This document shows positions 33,046 to 44,231 of a stretch of DNA of 64,000 nucleotides, piece by piece. The position numbers were made by a program, and so were the translations under genes. This stretch comes from Fonsecaea monophora (lineage: Eukaryota; Ascomycota; Eurotiomycetes; Chaetothyriales; Herpotrichiellaceae). Position 1 is the first letter of the stretch; each line of letters opens with the position of its first letter. The notes beneath the pieces were generated by a model that had not been told where the DNA came from, did not search any database, and was given only the letters and a program-made list of their open reading frames with translations. The stretch lies in contig NW_019173991.1 of assembly GCF_001642475.1 (NCBI RefSeq), positions 62,001-126,000 of the forward strand. The letters are read 5' to 3'.

Positions 33046-33600
33046 TGCGTCTTGTTCGGCGAAATAGGACGAGGGAGAAGCAGGATGCGACAAGGAGTGG
33101 TTCTTGTGTGAGGTGTCACACCTGTAGAAAATGCCAGCCAATCTGCCAGTCACTCGAAAATTGATCTGCGTGTCTGTGGCACAATAATTCAGAGAAAAAA
33201 ATATTCCTGGTGGTCGGCGGATCGGGCAATCTCTCGCCGAGAATAATATGTCAAAAGATGTCACTACACACCGAGTGCGAAGTAACACTACATACCGTTG
33301 ACACAAACAGAGAGTGAAACGCGTCAACGGGTACAAGTCAAGTCACATCAATGTCGAGAGGCACGGTCGATCGGTGAGCCTAGTGATGAATAGAAATCTG
33401 TCAATTATTATCTGACTGCCCTTTTATTTCTTTGCTTTCCTGTTCTAAACCAGTGCCTGCTTCTAGCGACTCACCGCCAACACATAACCTCACCACACAG
33501 ACAGGTGGATGAACTCCACAAACAATTTGACAATCACGCAGTCGACTTTACGCCGAGATCTAGTGTGCAAGAGACTCGCTTCGCACTCAAGACCGCCAAA
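33046..33600. promoter_or_regulatory. divergent promoter region TSR2 / SDR
   Basis: About 555 bp between divergent starts. The plus frame of the SDR is open from 33505 but only from a GTG. No clear TATA box. Confidence 0.45.
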
Positions 33601-34542
33601 ATGGGCGAACCCAACTCAGTACCGGCAGCACCAATGGCAGACCAAGACGAGCGGGCGGCCCTCACCTCGCGAATCATCCCGACCATGAGTCTCTCGGTGG
33701 CTGAAAATCCTCTCACAGCGCCCTTGGCCCCAGTACAGGCGACATCTGCTTCAGAACGTGCCGCCGCGAGATTCAAAGTGGAGGGCAACGCTGTCCTGAC
33801 GGGCGGAGCGGGGACATTGGCCCTGGTCTCTGCGCGGGCACTGCTTGAGCACGGCGCCGGTGGGGTCGCCCTCATGGACCTGCCCGTGACGATTCAGACG
33901 TCCTCGGAGGCGATAGCGCGACTGAAGGAGGATTTCCCCAACGCAAAAGTCCACACCATCCCCGTCGACGTGACGTCGGAGGCGGAGGTGGACCGCGCAT
34001 TCCAGGCCGCAGAGGAGATGCTCGGCAGTGTCGACGTGCTATGCTGCTTCGCGGGCATCGTCGGGTGCGTGCACTCCGTCTCCGCGACGGCCAGCCAATT
34101 CCGCAAGGTCGTCGACGTCAACCTGACGGGGTCGTTCCTCTGCGCCCAAGCCGCGGCGCGACGCATGATCGCTTCCCAGTCCGGCGGCGCCATCGTCTTC
34201 ACGGCCTCCATCTCGGCCTACGCGACAAACTTCCCCCAACCCCAGGCAGCCTACAACGTCAGCAAAGCCGGCGTCGCGCACCTGACGCGGAACCTCGCTG
34301 CCGAGTGGGCAGTCCACGGCATCCGCGTCAACTGCATCTCTCCCGGGTACATGGACACGGTGCTCAACGCCGGCGACAGCCTGAAACCCGTGCGGGACAT
34401 CTGGGCCAGCCGCTGCCCCATGGGCCGAATGGGCGATGTGGAGGAAATCACGGGGCCCGTCGTCCTCCTCAGTAGCAGGAGAGCAGGGAGATACATCACC
34501 GGCGCAGATCTGCGGGTGGATGGAGGTGCCTTGTGCTTTTAG
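33601..34542 (+). CDS. short-chain dehydrogenase/reductase (classical SDR, arabinitol-dehydrogenase-like)
   Basis: Intronless, 313 aa from the first in-frame ATG (33601). Residues 1-58 are a lead without domain. The cofactor site is VLTGGAGTLALVSARALLEHGA (T67-G68-G69), an alteration of TGxxxGxG. Asn174 lies in VNLTGSFLC. The active site is Ser205, Tyr218 and Lys222 (SISAYATN..., AAYNVSKAG), and the substrate/cofactor loop IRVNCISPGYMDT follows. The usual NNAG structural motif reads CCFAG (148-152). The C-terminus GADLRVDGGALCF is typical for tetrameric SDRs. Fungal D-arabinitol 2-dehydrogenases and related sugar alcohol enzymes are the nearest flavour I recognise. Exact substrate and NAD/NADP preference are open; Asp93 after the second beta strand (LMDLP) hints at NAD(H). 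Confidence 0.92.
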   Translation: MGEPNSVPAAPMADQDERAALTSRIIPTMSLSVAENPLTAPLAPVQATSASERAAARFKVEGNAVLTGGAGTLALVSARALLEHGAGGVALMDLPVTIQTSSEAIARLKEDFPNAKVHTIPVDVTSEAEVDRAFQAAEEMLGSVDVLCCFAGIVGCVHSVSATASQFRKVVDVNLTGSFLCAQAAARRMIASQSGGAIVFTASISAYATNFPQPQAAYNVSKAGVAHLTRNLAAEWAVHGIRVNCISPGYMDTVLNAGDSLKPVRDIWASRCPMGRMGDVEEITGPVVLLSSRRAGRYITGADLRVDGGALCF

Positions 34543-35124
34543 GTGGAATTCCTCTCGCCCGAGACACGGCAACCATGAGTGAAAGGAACCTCACTGTAAT
34601 GCAATTAACTTCCCTCGAGACGTTGCAATTCATAGAAAATAGACTGTTTTCAATCTTTTCTTCCGTGACAAAAGGGGGTTGCCTCACGGATGATCCATTG
34701 TATGCTCGAAAAAGTAATATATTCTTGTATCTAGACATAGACATATCGATCACAGCCAACGTGGGATATTCTCGCTGCGGCACATCATAAAAAGAAAAAG
34801 GGGGTTAAAGGTTTGGAACTTTTCTCTTCGCTTTCGCTCTCACGTTCGTTTGCACTTGCGAACCTTTGAAAGAACAGGACATCTGGTTGCATCCTGTGCT
34901 TGCATGTATGGATGTGGTGGTCTCCCGGTCTTTGCGTGTTTGTTCACTTCCAATAAACGCGGCCTAGTCCAGCCAAGCCATCTCAAAGGGAAGAAACAGA
35001 TTAAAACCTGTGGAGACGTGCGAACGCATAACTTGACAGATCACCGAGGAGCGCAGCAAGACAGCCCGCAACCACAGGCCCGCATACGCGACAACGAAGA
35101 GAGATATGACTAGATACGAGAAGC
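34543..35124. other. tail-to-tail intergenic region
   Basis: 3' flanks of the SDR (plus) and ammonium transporter (minus). No gene or repeat seen. Confidence 0.5.
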
Positions 35125-37040
35125 CTACGCCTCTGGTTCATGCCTGGCCTTCTCTGCATCTTCGGCTTTGATGGCGTGCCGGTCTCCCTGCGCGGGAAGT
35201 TCCTGGTTGCTGCGCGTACTGGCCTCGGTCGACTCGCCTGGGGTGGTCAAGGCGCCGGCCTTCCGGATCATGTCCGAGTGTTCTCCGATGCCATAGCGAT
35301 CTTCCCTGGGGATGTTGGGGTCGATACCGTTTTGGTCCGGGTTTTGCGGCGTCCAGGCGAGATAGTCGCGGCGGACCTGTCAAGCAAGGAACGTTGGTTA
35401 GTATCAATTGACGTGAGAATTTGAAAAGGCTAGAAAATCGGGTGCGTTGGAAAAAGGAACAGGACATACCTCAACGTAGTCATAGGCAAACTCGCCCAGT
35501 TGGTCATCGTCCATGCCGAGCAGCTCGGCCTCCTCTGAAGCACGCAAATGCAGACCCGGGATAAAGTTGACAATGTAAGCCAGGATGGCGCTCATGACGA
35601 AGGCATAGCCCGTACATGCCAGGACATAGGCGAGTTGGATATAGAATTGGCGATAGTTCCCAATCGGCCACCCGCCGATGGCAGTGCCTGTTGTTGGATT
35701 GGTGCCGCCTGTATTGACACCGTCGAGACCCACAACGTAGTCGACGCCAAAAAGAGCGTTGAACATCAGACCAATCATGCCAGCGACACCGTGCTCAGCG
35801 AACACGTCCATGGAGTCGTCGATCCGGATCCAATACTTGACTAGAAATAACAGTCAGCACCACAGAAGCCCCAAGCAGAAGGGTCCTGGATATGGCTCAC
35901 TCTTGGTGGCAAAATTGCAGCCAATGCCAGTAACAATGCCCAATACTACACTGCCCCATGTGTCAAGGTATCCGGACGCGGGCGTGGCCGCCACAAGCCC
36001 AGAGATGGTTCCGGAACACCAACCGACCATCGACCATTTCCGAGCGAGCCTGAAATCGAGCAGAACCCAGGCGGCCGCGGCAAAAGTGGCTGTCAAATTA
36101 GAATTCCAGCAAGCAATGACAGCCCTGAGGTTGGCTCCAAAGGAGGAACCACCGTTGAAGCCTAGCCAGCCAAACCATAGCAGGACGGTTCCGAGGAGGA
36201 TAAAGGAAACGTTGTGGGGGCGGAAGTTGAGCATCATCTTCTCCTGTCTCTTTCCCAGAACCATGGAATAGGCCAAGGCAGACATGCCAGAGCCGATCTC
36301 AACGGGCCCACCACCAGCATAATCCATAACGCCGTAATTGAATGCCCAGCCGTTGACATTCCACACCCAGCACGCGATCGGGTTGTACACGAGGGTTGCC
36401 CACAGAAAGGTCCAAACGAGGAAAGGCATTAATCGGCCACGTTCGGCCACGGCGCCTGCAACGATAGCAGCGGTCACGCAGCAGAATTGCATCTGTGAGT
36501 CACCCATCAGAGTCGTGTTGCCAGAAAAGGATCAAGGTCGCTCACCTGGTAGAAGGAATATAGGAGGCTAGGGACCAGAGGCGACCCGGGGCTGGGGGCC
36601 CCCAGAGTTCGTTTCAGGCCAAAGTGAACCAGATCTCCAATAAAGCCGCTTGTGCCGGTAGGGGAGAAGGTAAGTGAATAGCCCCAAAAGTACCACTGGA
36701 AGTTGATGACACTGCCTGCGGCCATGCAAGCCCACATCAAGGACAAGGCCGACTTTCGTCGTGCCAGGCCCGAATAGAGAAAGCCGAGGCCCGGCACCAT
36801 GATCAACACCAGACATGATGAGATGATGATATATGCCTGGTCGCCCGACTGATACCATTTGTTCAGATTCTCCGTTCCTGCACCATGGTCAGAGAATCCG
36901 CCATCCGAACGCGATCAAGACAACGTACTTGAGTCTCCTCCTGTTCTCTCATTCGTAGCCAGAGAGTAGTCGGCTGGCGCGCCGGTCCAGTTGTATGAGG
37001 CATACGAAGGGAGAAAGTCGGCGATGTCACTCGACGACAT
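35125..37040 (-). CDS. ammonium transporter (Mep/Amt family, Mep1/MeaA type)
   Basis: Five exons on the minus strand: 37040-36929, 36877-36546, 36492-35901, 35840-35470 and 35376-35125 (552 aa). Introns are 51, 53, 60 and 93 nt. Eleven membrane helices can be traced. Landmarks are VPGLGFLYSGLARRKSAL, the signature DYAGGGPVEIGSG (205-217), RPHNVSF and GWLGFNGGSS. The second conserved pore histidine is H361 in FAEHGVAGMIGLMF. At the first pore-histidine position (AmtB H168) there is Glu213, the natural substitution of Mep1/Mep3-type fungal transporters. The C-terminal tail is cytosolic, with the ELLGMDDDQLGEFAYDYVE box. It takes up ammonium at the plasma membrane. Glutamine synthetase is the next gene upstream on the same strand. 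Two GATA-type sites lie 234-261 bp before the start. Confidence 0.94.
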
Positions 37041-40000
37041 GGTGACGGCACCGTGATTGAGACGGGGTTCTGCAGAGGGGAGTGAGCCTCGGTAAGGGCG
37101 TTTTCGAGGCTGTCAAACTCCCAAGCAGGCCAGTTCAAGATATATACCTCGTCGCAGAAGAGAAGAGTAGTCGTGGAAAAAGAAAAATCAGGTGCCAATA
37201 AGCCAGCAGTCTAAGAAGTAATTCCCAGGACTTTACCGGACAGCAGGAGACGACGTGGTTGGTGCCGTGGCGATGATAAGGGCAAACGACATAAAAGATA
37301 GGAACAATCAAGCCTGTCAAGCACGCGAGACAAGAGATACGAAACGAGGTGGATGCCGTTTTCCAAGACTGTACAGCCCCAGGGATGTTTGACTGAAGAA
37401 GCAAGGGAAAGACGACAAGACGGAGCTAAAAGCCTCAAAAGATGATTTTCAACGACATTGGACAGCTGCACAGTGGACATTTAGACAGGGTGGGAAAAGT
37501 TCGGTGTCGCGTCATGGGTCAGCGGAGTGGGAGTAACGAGGGTTGGAGGTGATGCATCTGTGACGGTCTCGATGGAGCAAGGGTCACGGCGATCTGAGTG
37601 GACCGCATGTCACAGGAACCGGGGGAGGAGCTTGTTACGGGTGGCCTTTGGGTCTCTGTCCGTATGTGTCTGTGGACTGATGGGATGAGCCGCTTGAGGT
37701 GTTTTTCTTTTCTTTTCTTTTCTCGTCTTTATCTTCCACCTCTTTTACTTGTCTTCCTCGAGGGAATGTTGCGGATTGGGCAAGACTAGGGAGGTACCTG
37801 GGTCCGGTAAATCGCTCGTTGGTGGTCTGTTGGACTTGCAGCTTGTTTGGAAATTTGTGGGGTTGTCGTAGCTGGTTGGTGGTTCGCACTTAGCACGAGC
37901 CCGCGCGGACCGAAACCGAGGAAAAGAAAACAATACAATGATCATGACGAAAAAGCTGAATCCGTATCTGTGATCTGGATGCATGTCTGGTGGCTTGGCA
38001 GCACGAGAAGCTGTTACAAGACTCGACGGCTTTTGGGGCCGAGATCCCCAGCCTGATCGTATTGTCCTTCGGTGAGTGGTTAGCTGTCAATTGTTATCAA
38101 AGACATGTTTGCACGGAAGTCGTGGTCCAGTCGGCTCCAAAGCCTTGGCCTGTGAATATCTCAGGAGACCTCATCAGTCGATCGCAAGGCCATCCTGCAG
38201 GAGTACCGTACGGCGTACGGACAGATGGACTTGGTATTCGGTACAACTGACTAACTGACTGACTGACGGATTGACTCGAGAATAGACTTTCGCCCGATAT
38301 CGGGAAGACTTGGTAGTGAGAGGGTGAACAACCCTGCTGGCAAAAGCAACAGCCCAACAACACACGCGACAAAGAGAAAATTTTTCGGTTGAGGGAGATT
38401 TGTGTCTCGTAATGCCAAGGCAGTTCTTAAAGACGGCAAGAAGCGAAGAGAATTGCTTCTGGTAATTGCAGCTTTCAACCAGGTGTAAAACACGGTGTAA
38501 TCAGCGCGGTTATTCATTTCGTCGACGAGTGATTCAAGATAGAGGTTGAAAACGACCAATGGGAACGGCAAAGCTTATCAGACTTTCATGATTTTCGTGC
38601 AGACCCGATGCAGGGATGAGCCCGGCAAAAGACGCAGCGCACGCATTAGCCTCATGCAAGGGCCCAGCTTATTTTCTGTTCCATATCGGCCACTGTTTGT
38701 CCACTTTAACCGAGCGAGCGAGCGAAAGCCAATGATGCCAAGCGAAAATAGTTTGACGTCAGAGGCACGTGAGCAGCCAAGCAACGTATCTCCTTTCTCA
38801 GCTACGGAACCTCGCAGCCTCCGTCTGGGGGATCATAGCTTATAGCCATGCACAAACTGGGGTGCATGTGAAAACAATGGCAATCCCAAATTGGAGTACC
38901 TCTGCCTCTGCGATAGACTTGTCGCATGATGCGCATAATCTTTTCACGCATTAGCTCCCTCTGCTCATCGACCACTCCTCCTCCAACTTCTCCAGGTCAC
39001 GCTTAAAGGGAAAATTTTTTGTCCAGGGGTGAAAGAAATTTTTCACTCAGATTATCGCTTATTGCCCTTCAACAGAAGGTGCATCAGGTATTGTCGAATC
39101 GACGGCAGCTCAGAACCCCCCGGAGAAGGATCGTGAGTGCCGTACCTCACTTCTGCATCCTTATCAGTCGTTATATGTCTTTGATGTTTTATCCGCGCCA
39201 CAAAGCTGAACAACCCCCCTCTCCACACCCAATCCTCCACAAAAAGAAACTACAAAACAATTTCGTCTTCGTATAGCTTCGTGTTTCTCTGGCAAAAGTC
39301 ATGCCACCCTTGCCTCTGTTATCTCTTCCAAGACATCAAACCTTGAGCAGAGAGTTCGGGCGCCATGTGCTGCCGTTCTGGGCACACAGAGCTTGATGAT
39401 GAATCTACCAACACCGGGTTTGATCGGATAACTGGGGACGGGCACCGTCCTTAGCACGGTCTCTACACGCTACAAAAGCGGGCCTAGCACGGTACTCAGC
39501 CCAGACAACCGTACGAGTACTTGGACTGAGATTACGCCAATGGAGGCAGGGCGGGAACTGATTGAGTCGAAAACACCATACAATACACGCGCGTGTGCGC
39601 GAGGCTTATTCGAGGATTTACAAGGATTGAATAGTAGGTGTGAGGATCCCCGTCCCCCCTCTTCCCTCTGCCTCTTCCCTTCCCAGGCGTCCGGTTCTGT
39701 TGATCGTCGGGGAAGTTCGCTACGAGAAACACTTGATAGCGGGGACGAATGAATGTGCCAACCAACCTTGTGAGTATAGTTCAGAACAGTTCACCTGAGA
39801 TGACCTTTCAAGGGCGATCCGATGACCAGCTTGACAGCCTACCTCCCTATCTAAAGAAGCAATATGCCTCTCGTCCCGACCCTTCGCGTTTGACACCAGC
39901 TCGATTACGCCATAATAGTGCCACCTACAACCTCGCCTGTTTTCCCCTCCCTGCACGAATCTTTCTCCCAATGGCATCTCACTTTATTATCTGGGGATTT

Positions 40001-40613
40001 TCTTTTTATTTAGCAACTTTGTTTTGCCTCGTTTCCAATTGGACGGAGAGACGGTCGGACGGTTTCAAACATACAACGAGCGCAATCTTTGGTTGGTTGT
40101 TTGTTGTCCCAATGTCTCGAATCGACTCTTGACGAAACCTTTCTTTCGTGGTTGATATACACCCTTGCCACGAGTCACGTCTGAAGCAGCTTCAATACAC
40201 TAACAGAGTAGACTGGACGATGATAGACAAGTGTCACTAACTCAAGGGCGTGGTAACACGGTGATGTTATACTCCTACTACGCGTAGTCGATGGATCTTC
40301 AAGTCTCTCCGACTCCGCACTCGGTTTTCCCTTCTCACCAATGCCCCGGAAATTGATTTGGAAGGGGATCCATATATCCTTGTAACGGGCATCACTACTG
40401 TAGAAAAGGAACTGGGAGATAGTTGGGTTGCATCATGATATTGAACCTCGATAGCGCTCTTTCTTCGATCTATGTTAAGCAGCGACCTCCATCAGTTGCA
40501 AGTGAACTCCTCATCACAAAACCCTGGCAACCCACATCTCGGTGGGCTGTCTCTTTAGTCTCATATTATTGCTCTTGCATCATTTGCCCCTCTACCTCAT
40601 CGCAATGAGCGGC
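37041..40613. other. 3.57-kb region without a supported gene, between transporter and glutamine synthetase
   Basis: Apart from the transporter's promoter side (37041 to about 37800, with a CTTTT tract at 37704-37722) and the glutamine synthetase 3' end, no frame here has a domain or consistent coding character. The longest frames (about 100-127 codons) overlap on opposite strands and have no splice-linked partners. No tRNA or transposon end found by eye. Could carry a noncoding RNA or an unusually large upstream regulatory region. Confidence 0.5.
37274..37301. promoter_or_regulatory. two GATA-factor type sites upstream of the ammonium transporter
   Basis: TGATAAG (37274-37280) and AGATAG (37296-37301) fit HGATAR, the site for AreA/Nit2 nitrogen regulators. 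A third (reverse) lies at about 37729-37734. Such hexamers occur by chance every few hundred bp, so spacing and gene identity are the only support. Confidence 0.35.
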
Positions 40614-42514
40614 TTACTTCTTCTCCTCTGGCAGACTTCCGTATAATGTCTCAACAATCATTCCAGTGACCTCTGTGACACGCATAAATTAGCACATGCA
40701 AGGCAGCAGCAAACTCATTTGAGACTTACGGTATGGGTCAGCATTGGATGCTGGTCGTCGGTCCTCAAAGTAACCCTTGCCTTCTCGGGCACAGGCTCGG
40801 GGAATGCGGACAGATGACCCTCGGTCGGCAACACCCCAGGTGAACTTATCAATACTTGATGTCTCGTGGGCACCAGTCATACGCAGGTGGTTGTCTTCGC
40901 CGTAGACCTTGATATGCTCGACGTGGCGCTTCTCCAACTTCTTCATGGCCTCCTCGATGTATTTCATGCCACCCTCTTCTCGCATCTCCTTGGACGACAC
41001 ATTGGTGTGGAGGCCAGCTCCATTCCAGTCACCCGGGATAGGCTTGGGTTGAAATGAGACTTTGGCGCCAAATTCTTCGGCGATACGGTGGAGAAGCCAT
41101 CGTGAAACCCAGAGTTGGTCACCCACTGTACATTGAGTCAGTCAGCTGTTTTTCGCAACGCCGCGCAACCCATGCCGTATGACTTACAATCAATACCCTC
41201 GCAGGGACCAACCTGGTATTCCCATTGAGCCGGCATCACCTCGGCGTTGGTCCCCGAAATGTTGATACCGGCATACATGCAGGCCTTGTGGTGTGCCTCG
41301 ACGATATCACGGCAGTAGACACGGCCAGTGCCAACACCGCAGTAATACGGTCCCTGGGGACCTGGGAAGCCACCCTTGGGCCAGCCATACGGCCAACCGT
41401 CGGCGGCCAAGAGAGTGTATTCTTGCTCCAAACCGAACCACACCTTGTGCGCGGCGTTGGCCTCCATTAATCTGAAAGCCTCGTGGCGATAGTTGAACTT
41501 GTTGGGCGTTCCATCGGGGTCCCAGGTCTCGCACATAACCAAGACGTTCTCGCCTAGACGGATTGGGTCGGGGTACATGGCCACGGGCCGGATGTAGACA
41601 TCAGAATTGTCGCCCGGAGCCTGGCCGGTGGATGAACCGTCAAAGTTCCATTCGGGAAGATCGTCGACGCTCTTCGGGGCTTCGCTAAGAGTCTGGAAGT
41701 TTCAAGTCAGCCTGTGGCCATTTCTGCAAGTAATAATGGGATTTCGATGTGTCAAGTCTAGGTGGAGCCGCGTCAATGCTCGGCTGTCTATGGCGCGGGC
41801 CAAGGGGTGGTTTGATTGTCGTCTTGGGAAATGCCGAGATCGGGTGAAAGGCGATTGGCGCATGGCTGATTTCAAGTGGGCGGCGCAGCCTCGGAGGGGT
41901 CGAGAACGGGTGGTGGATAAGCCACGCCACTTTTTGACTGTGACGCCGCCGCAACTGGGTTTCCCAACGTGGGGTCTTTCCAGCCCGGCGGTGCACCCCT
42001 GCCCACAGGAAAGTGGCAGCCGAGTTCTCGTTTCGGGACTTTTTGGGTTTTTGGCGGGATTTCGGGTTGAGGGTGCGCGCCCACTATGGCCATGGGCAGG
42101 TCTCGTGTCGAAATGCCAGATGGAGGCACCGAGGGCATGAATTGCATGGACAAAATATCGCAAACAATGTGCTTACCTTTGTCTTATTTCGAAGGCCGTT
42201 GAATCCGTCAATCCAAATGTATTCAGCAAGGACTTTGCCTTTCTGGTCCAATTTCATGTATTTCTCCAACTGTGAGAGGAAAGGTTAGTTAGTGAGTGTT
42301 CGAATGGGGCGTGTTGTCTGGCGCAAGAGCGCAGGGTCGTGATCGAGGGGTAGACGTTCGACCGGAGTGTGGGAGACTCACATTGGAGGAGTTTGAAACA
42401 ATGGTAGATTCACCGACGCCAGCCTGTGAGACGAGTGTCAGTCAGTTCATATGAATCATGCCAGTTTTGATGTGGTGAGACTCTCGCCGCAAGCATAGCG
42501 GGGGAACTCACCAT
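40614..42514 (-). CDS. glnA: glutamine synthetase (GSII)
   Basis: Six coding exons on the minus strand: 42514-42512, 42423-42382, 42269-42177, 41692-41188, 41125-40730 and 40672-40614 (365 aa). Introns are 88, 112, 484, 62 and 57 nt. The first coding exon is the bare ATG, followed at once by GTGAGT. The protein starts MAGVGESTIVSNSSN, then LEKYMKLDQKGKVLAEYIW. Catalytic landmarks are WNFDGSSTGQA, VWFGLEQEYTL, NISGTNAEVMPAQWEYQVGP, WNGAGLHTNVS and DRGSSVRIPRACA. The protein ends EVTGMIVETLYGSLPEEKK after exon 6, with the joint reading PYQVTGM. It makes glutamine from glutamate, ammonium and ATP in the cytosol, decameric in fungi. It lies upstream of the ammonium transporter on the same strand. 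GATAA motifs occur upstream (42669-42674 and 43163-43169) and may respond to nitrogen regulators. Confidence 0.96.
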
Positions 42515-44231
42515 GGTGGATAAGACGAGCAAGTGACGAGACTGAACAATGTGGATAGAGACAGAAGAGAGGAGAACAAAGGGTTCTTGGTGATTGTAGT
42601 TCAGAGAGAACAACAACGACGGAGAGCGACGAGGAGGAGAAAGGAAGTTTTGAAAAGTGAGAGAGGAGCGATAACAGGAAGGACAAAGAAGAAGCAAGCA
42701 AATAAATAAATGTCACAAAGGTGCATGGCATTGCCGCATGGGCGAATGGGGCAGCTTTCCACCCTGGATGACCCTGGGCCAGCCTGCAGCTTGCAGTTGG
42801 GGGGGTGGGAGAGGGGCTAGTGAGGCCTTTGTTCGGGGGGCTTTGGGCATGGCCGCTTCTTGCCTCCCCCACCAAAAAGCCAGAGGAATTGGGCCTCTCA
42901 CCACTGGTCGCCCATCAACAAGCCGAGCTGATACGCCCCCGAGCCACGAGCCAGTCATGTTGGAGTGATGCCCGGGTCGTTACTAAAACCGTCAGCTTAA
43001 CAGTTGGAGATTCCCAAGGCTTCAAGGGTAGGCTTCAAGGGTCCAGCCCTGGTCACTACCTCTACCGGAACCACTACTTGTTATTGTTCCTCCCTACTGA
43101 TCCTTGCATCCACTGAGGTTTGAGAGAGACTGGGTCTAATCGACTAGTGAAAGAGCAGCTCAAGATAAGGAAAAACAAAAAGAAGTCGAGCGGATATTCC
43201 TCCCTCACGCCATGGCCACCCTCGCTCGCTACGTAGCACATCCTCAGGCATTGACGATGTTGCTCACTGCGCACAAGAGCGACGGTGATGACGACGGCCA
43301 CACCTCAAGGCGCACTTGTTACCATTGCGACTGGTCCAGCATGTAATCGTGGGTTGGACGGTCAGCACAACCAAGAATCCAACTCAGATGCCAATTTCTG
43401 GGCTTCCGGGTAAATTAGCTCAGTAGCACGAGACATTCCAGATCCAACTCTCAGTTGTTGTGGAGGCAAATGAAGCGAACGAGGCGAATAATGAGCAGCT
43501 ACTCGAACAGACAATCGTTCAAGCACCCCCACCTCTCCTTGACTCTCCTCCGCCTTTTCGCGATGAACTGCACGGCTGCTTACGATGTCGTATTATCATC
43601 AACCCGAGGGGCCAGAGCAGGCACCTTTGCCGTTCGGTGTGCCCAGCGGTTTTGTTCTTGTCATCACACCAGTTATTATTATTATTCCTACTTGTCAGGC
43701 CGTTGTACCTTGCAGGTGCCAATTGCCAATCCATCAACCACCGCGTATGATGATGAGAACATTCGTCTCTTCCCATCAAAGTCTCGTGCAACGCAGACTT
43801 TGGTTCTCCCCTGCTCCTGTTCGCCCTGCTAAGCGGGTTGTATGTAGGTCTACGTGTCCCGCCTCTTGTGATATCCGTCAGTCCATCCACCTAATCGCTT
43901 GCCTGCTACCTAAACAAAACGAAACAAAAAATCTAACAGGATGGGGTATCTTTAAGCCAGCAACAAAAAGAAACACAACCCTCTTGGATCTGAAGCCAGG
44001 AAGATGTGGCGTACATGCAGTCTCCCCGCATTCCCCTTGCGCCGAAGCTTATCGTCGAAAGTTGATTGGTTGGTGACCTGCATTCGAACAATCACGCAAA
44101 TGACATAATGAGGTTTAGACCCGTGACTGAAGAGGGACTTCAAGCCGAAAGGGTCGGAAAGAACAAGCGCTGCTGTGGCCCTTGGCGCGCATCCTCCAAT
44201 TCCTCCTCGTGCTCCTCCAACCATGCGACCA
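42515..44231. other. intergenic: glutamine synthetase promoter side and 3' flank of glycosyltransferase
   Basis: About 1.7 kb. It includes a G-rich block at about 42797-42845, a short direct repeat (GGCTTCAAGGGT, about 43018-43041) and scattered GATA motifs. No frame with a domain. Confidence 0.5.

Noticed and set aside
41607..42140. 177-codon plus frame across glutamine synthetase intron 3
   Set aside because: Antisense to exon and intron with no domain; kept only as a remark on the long intron.
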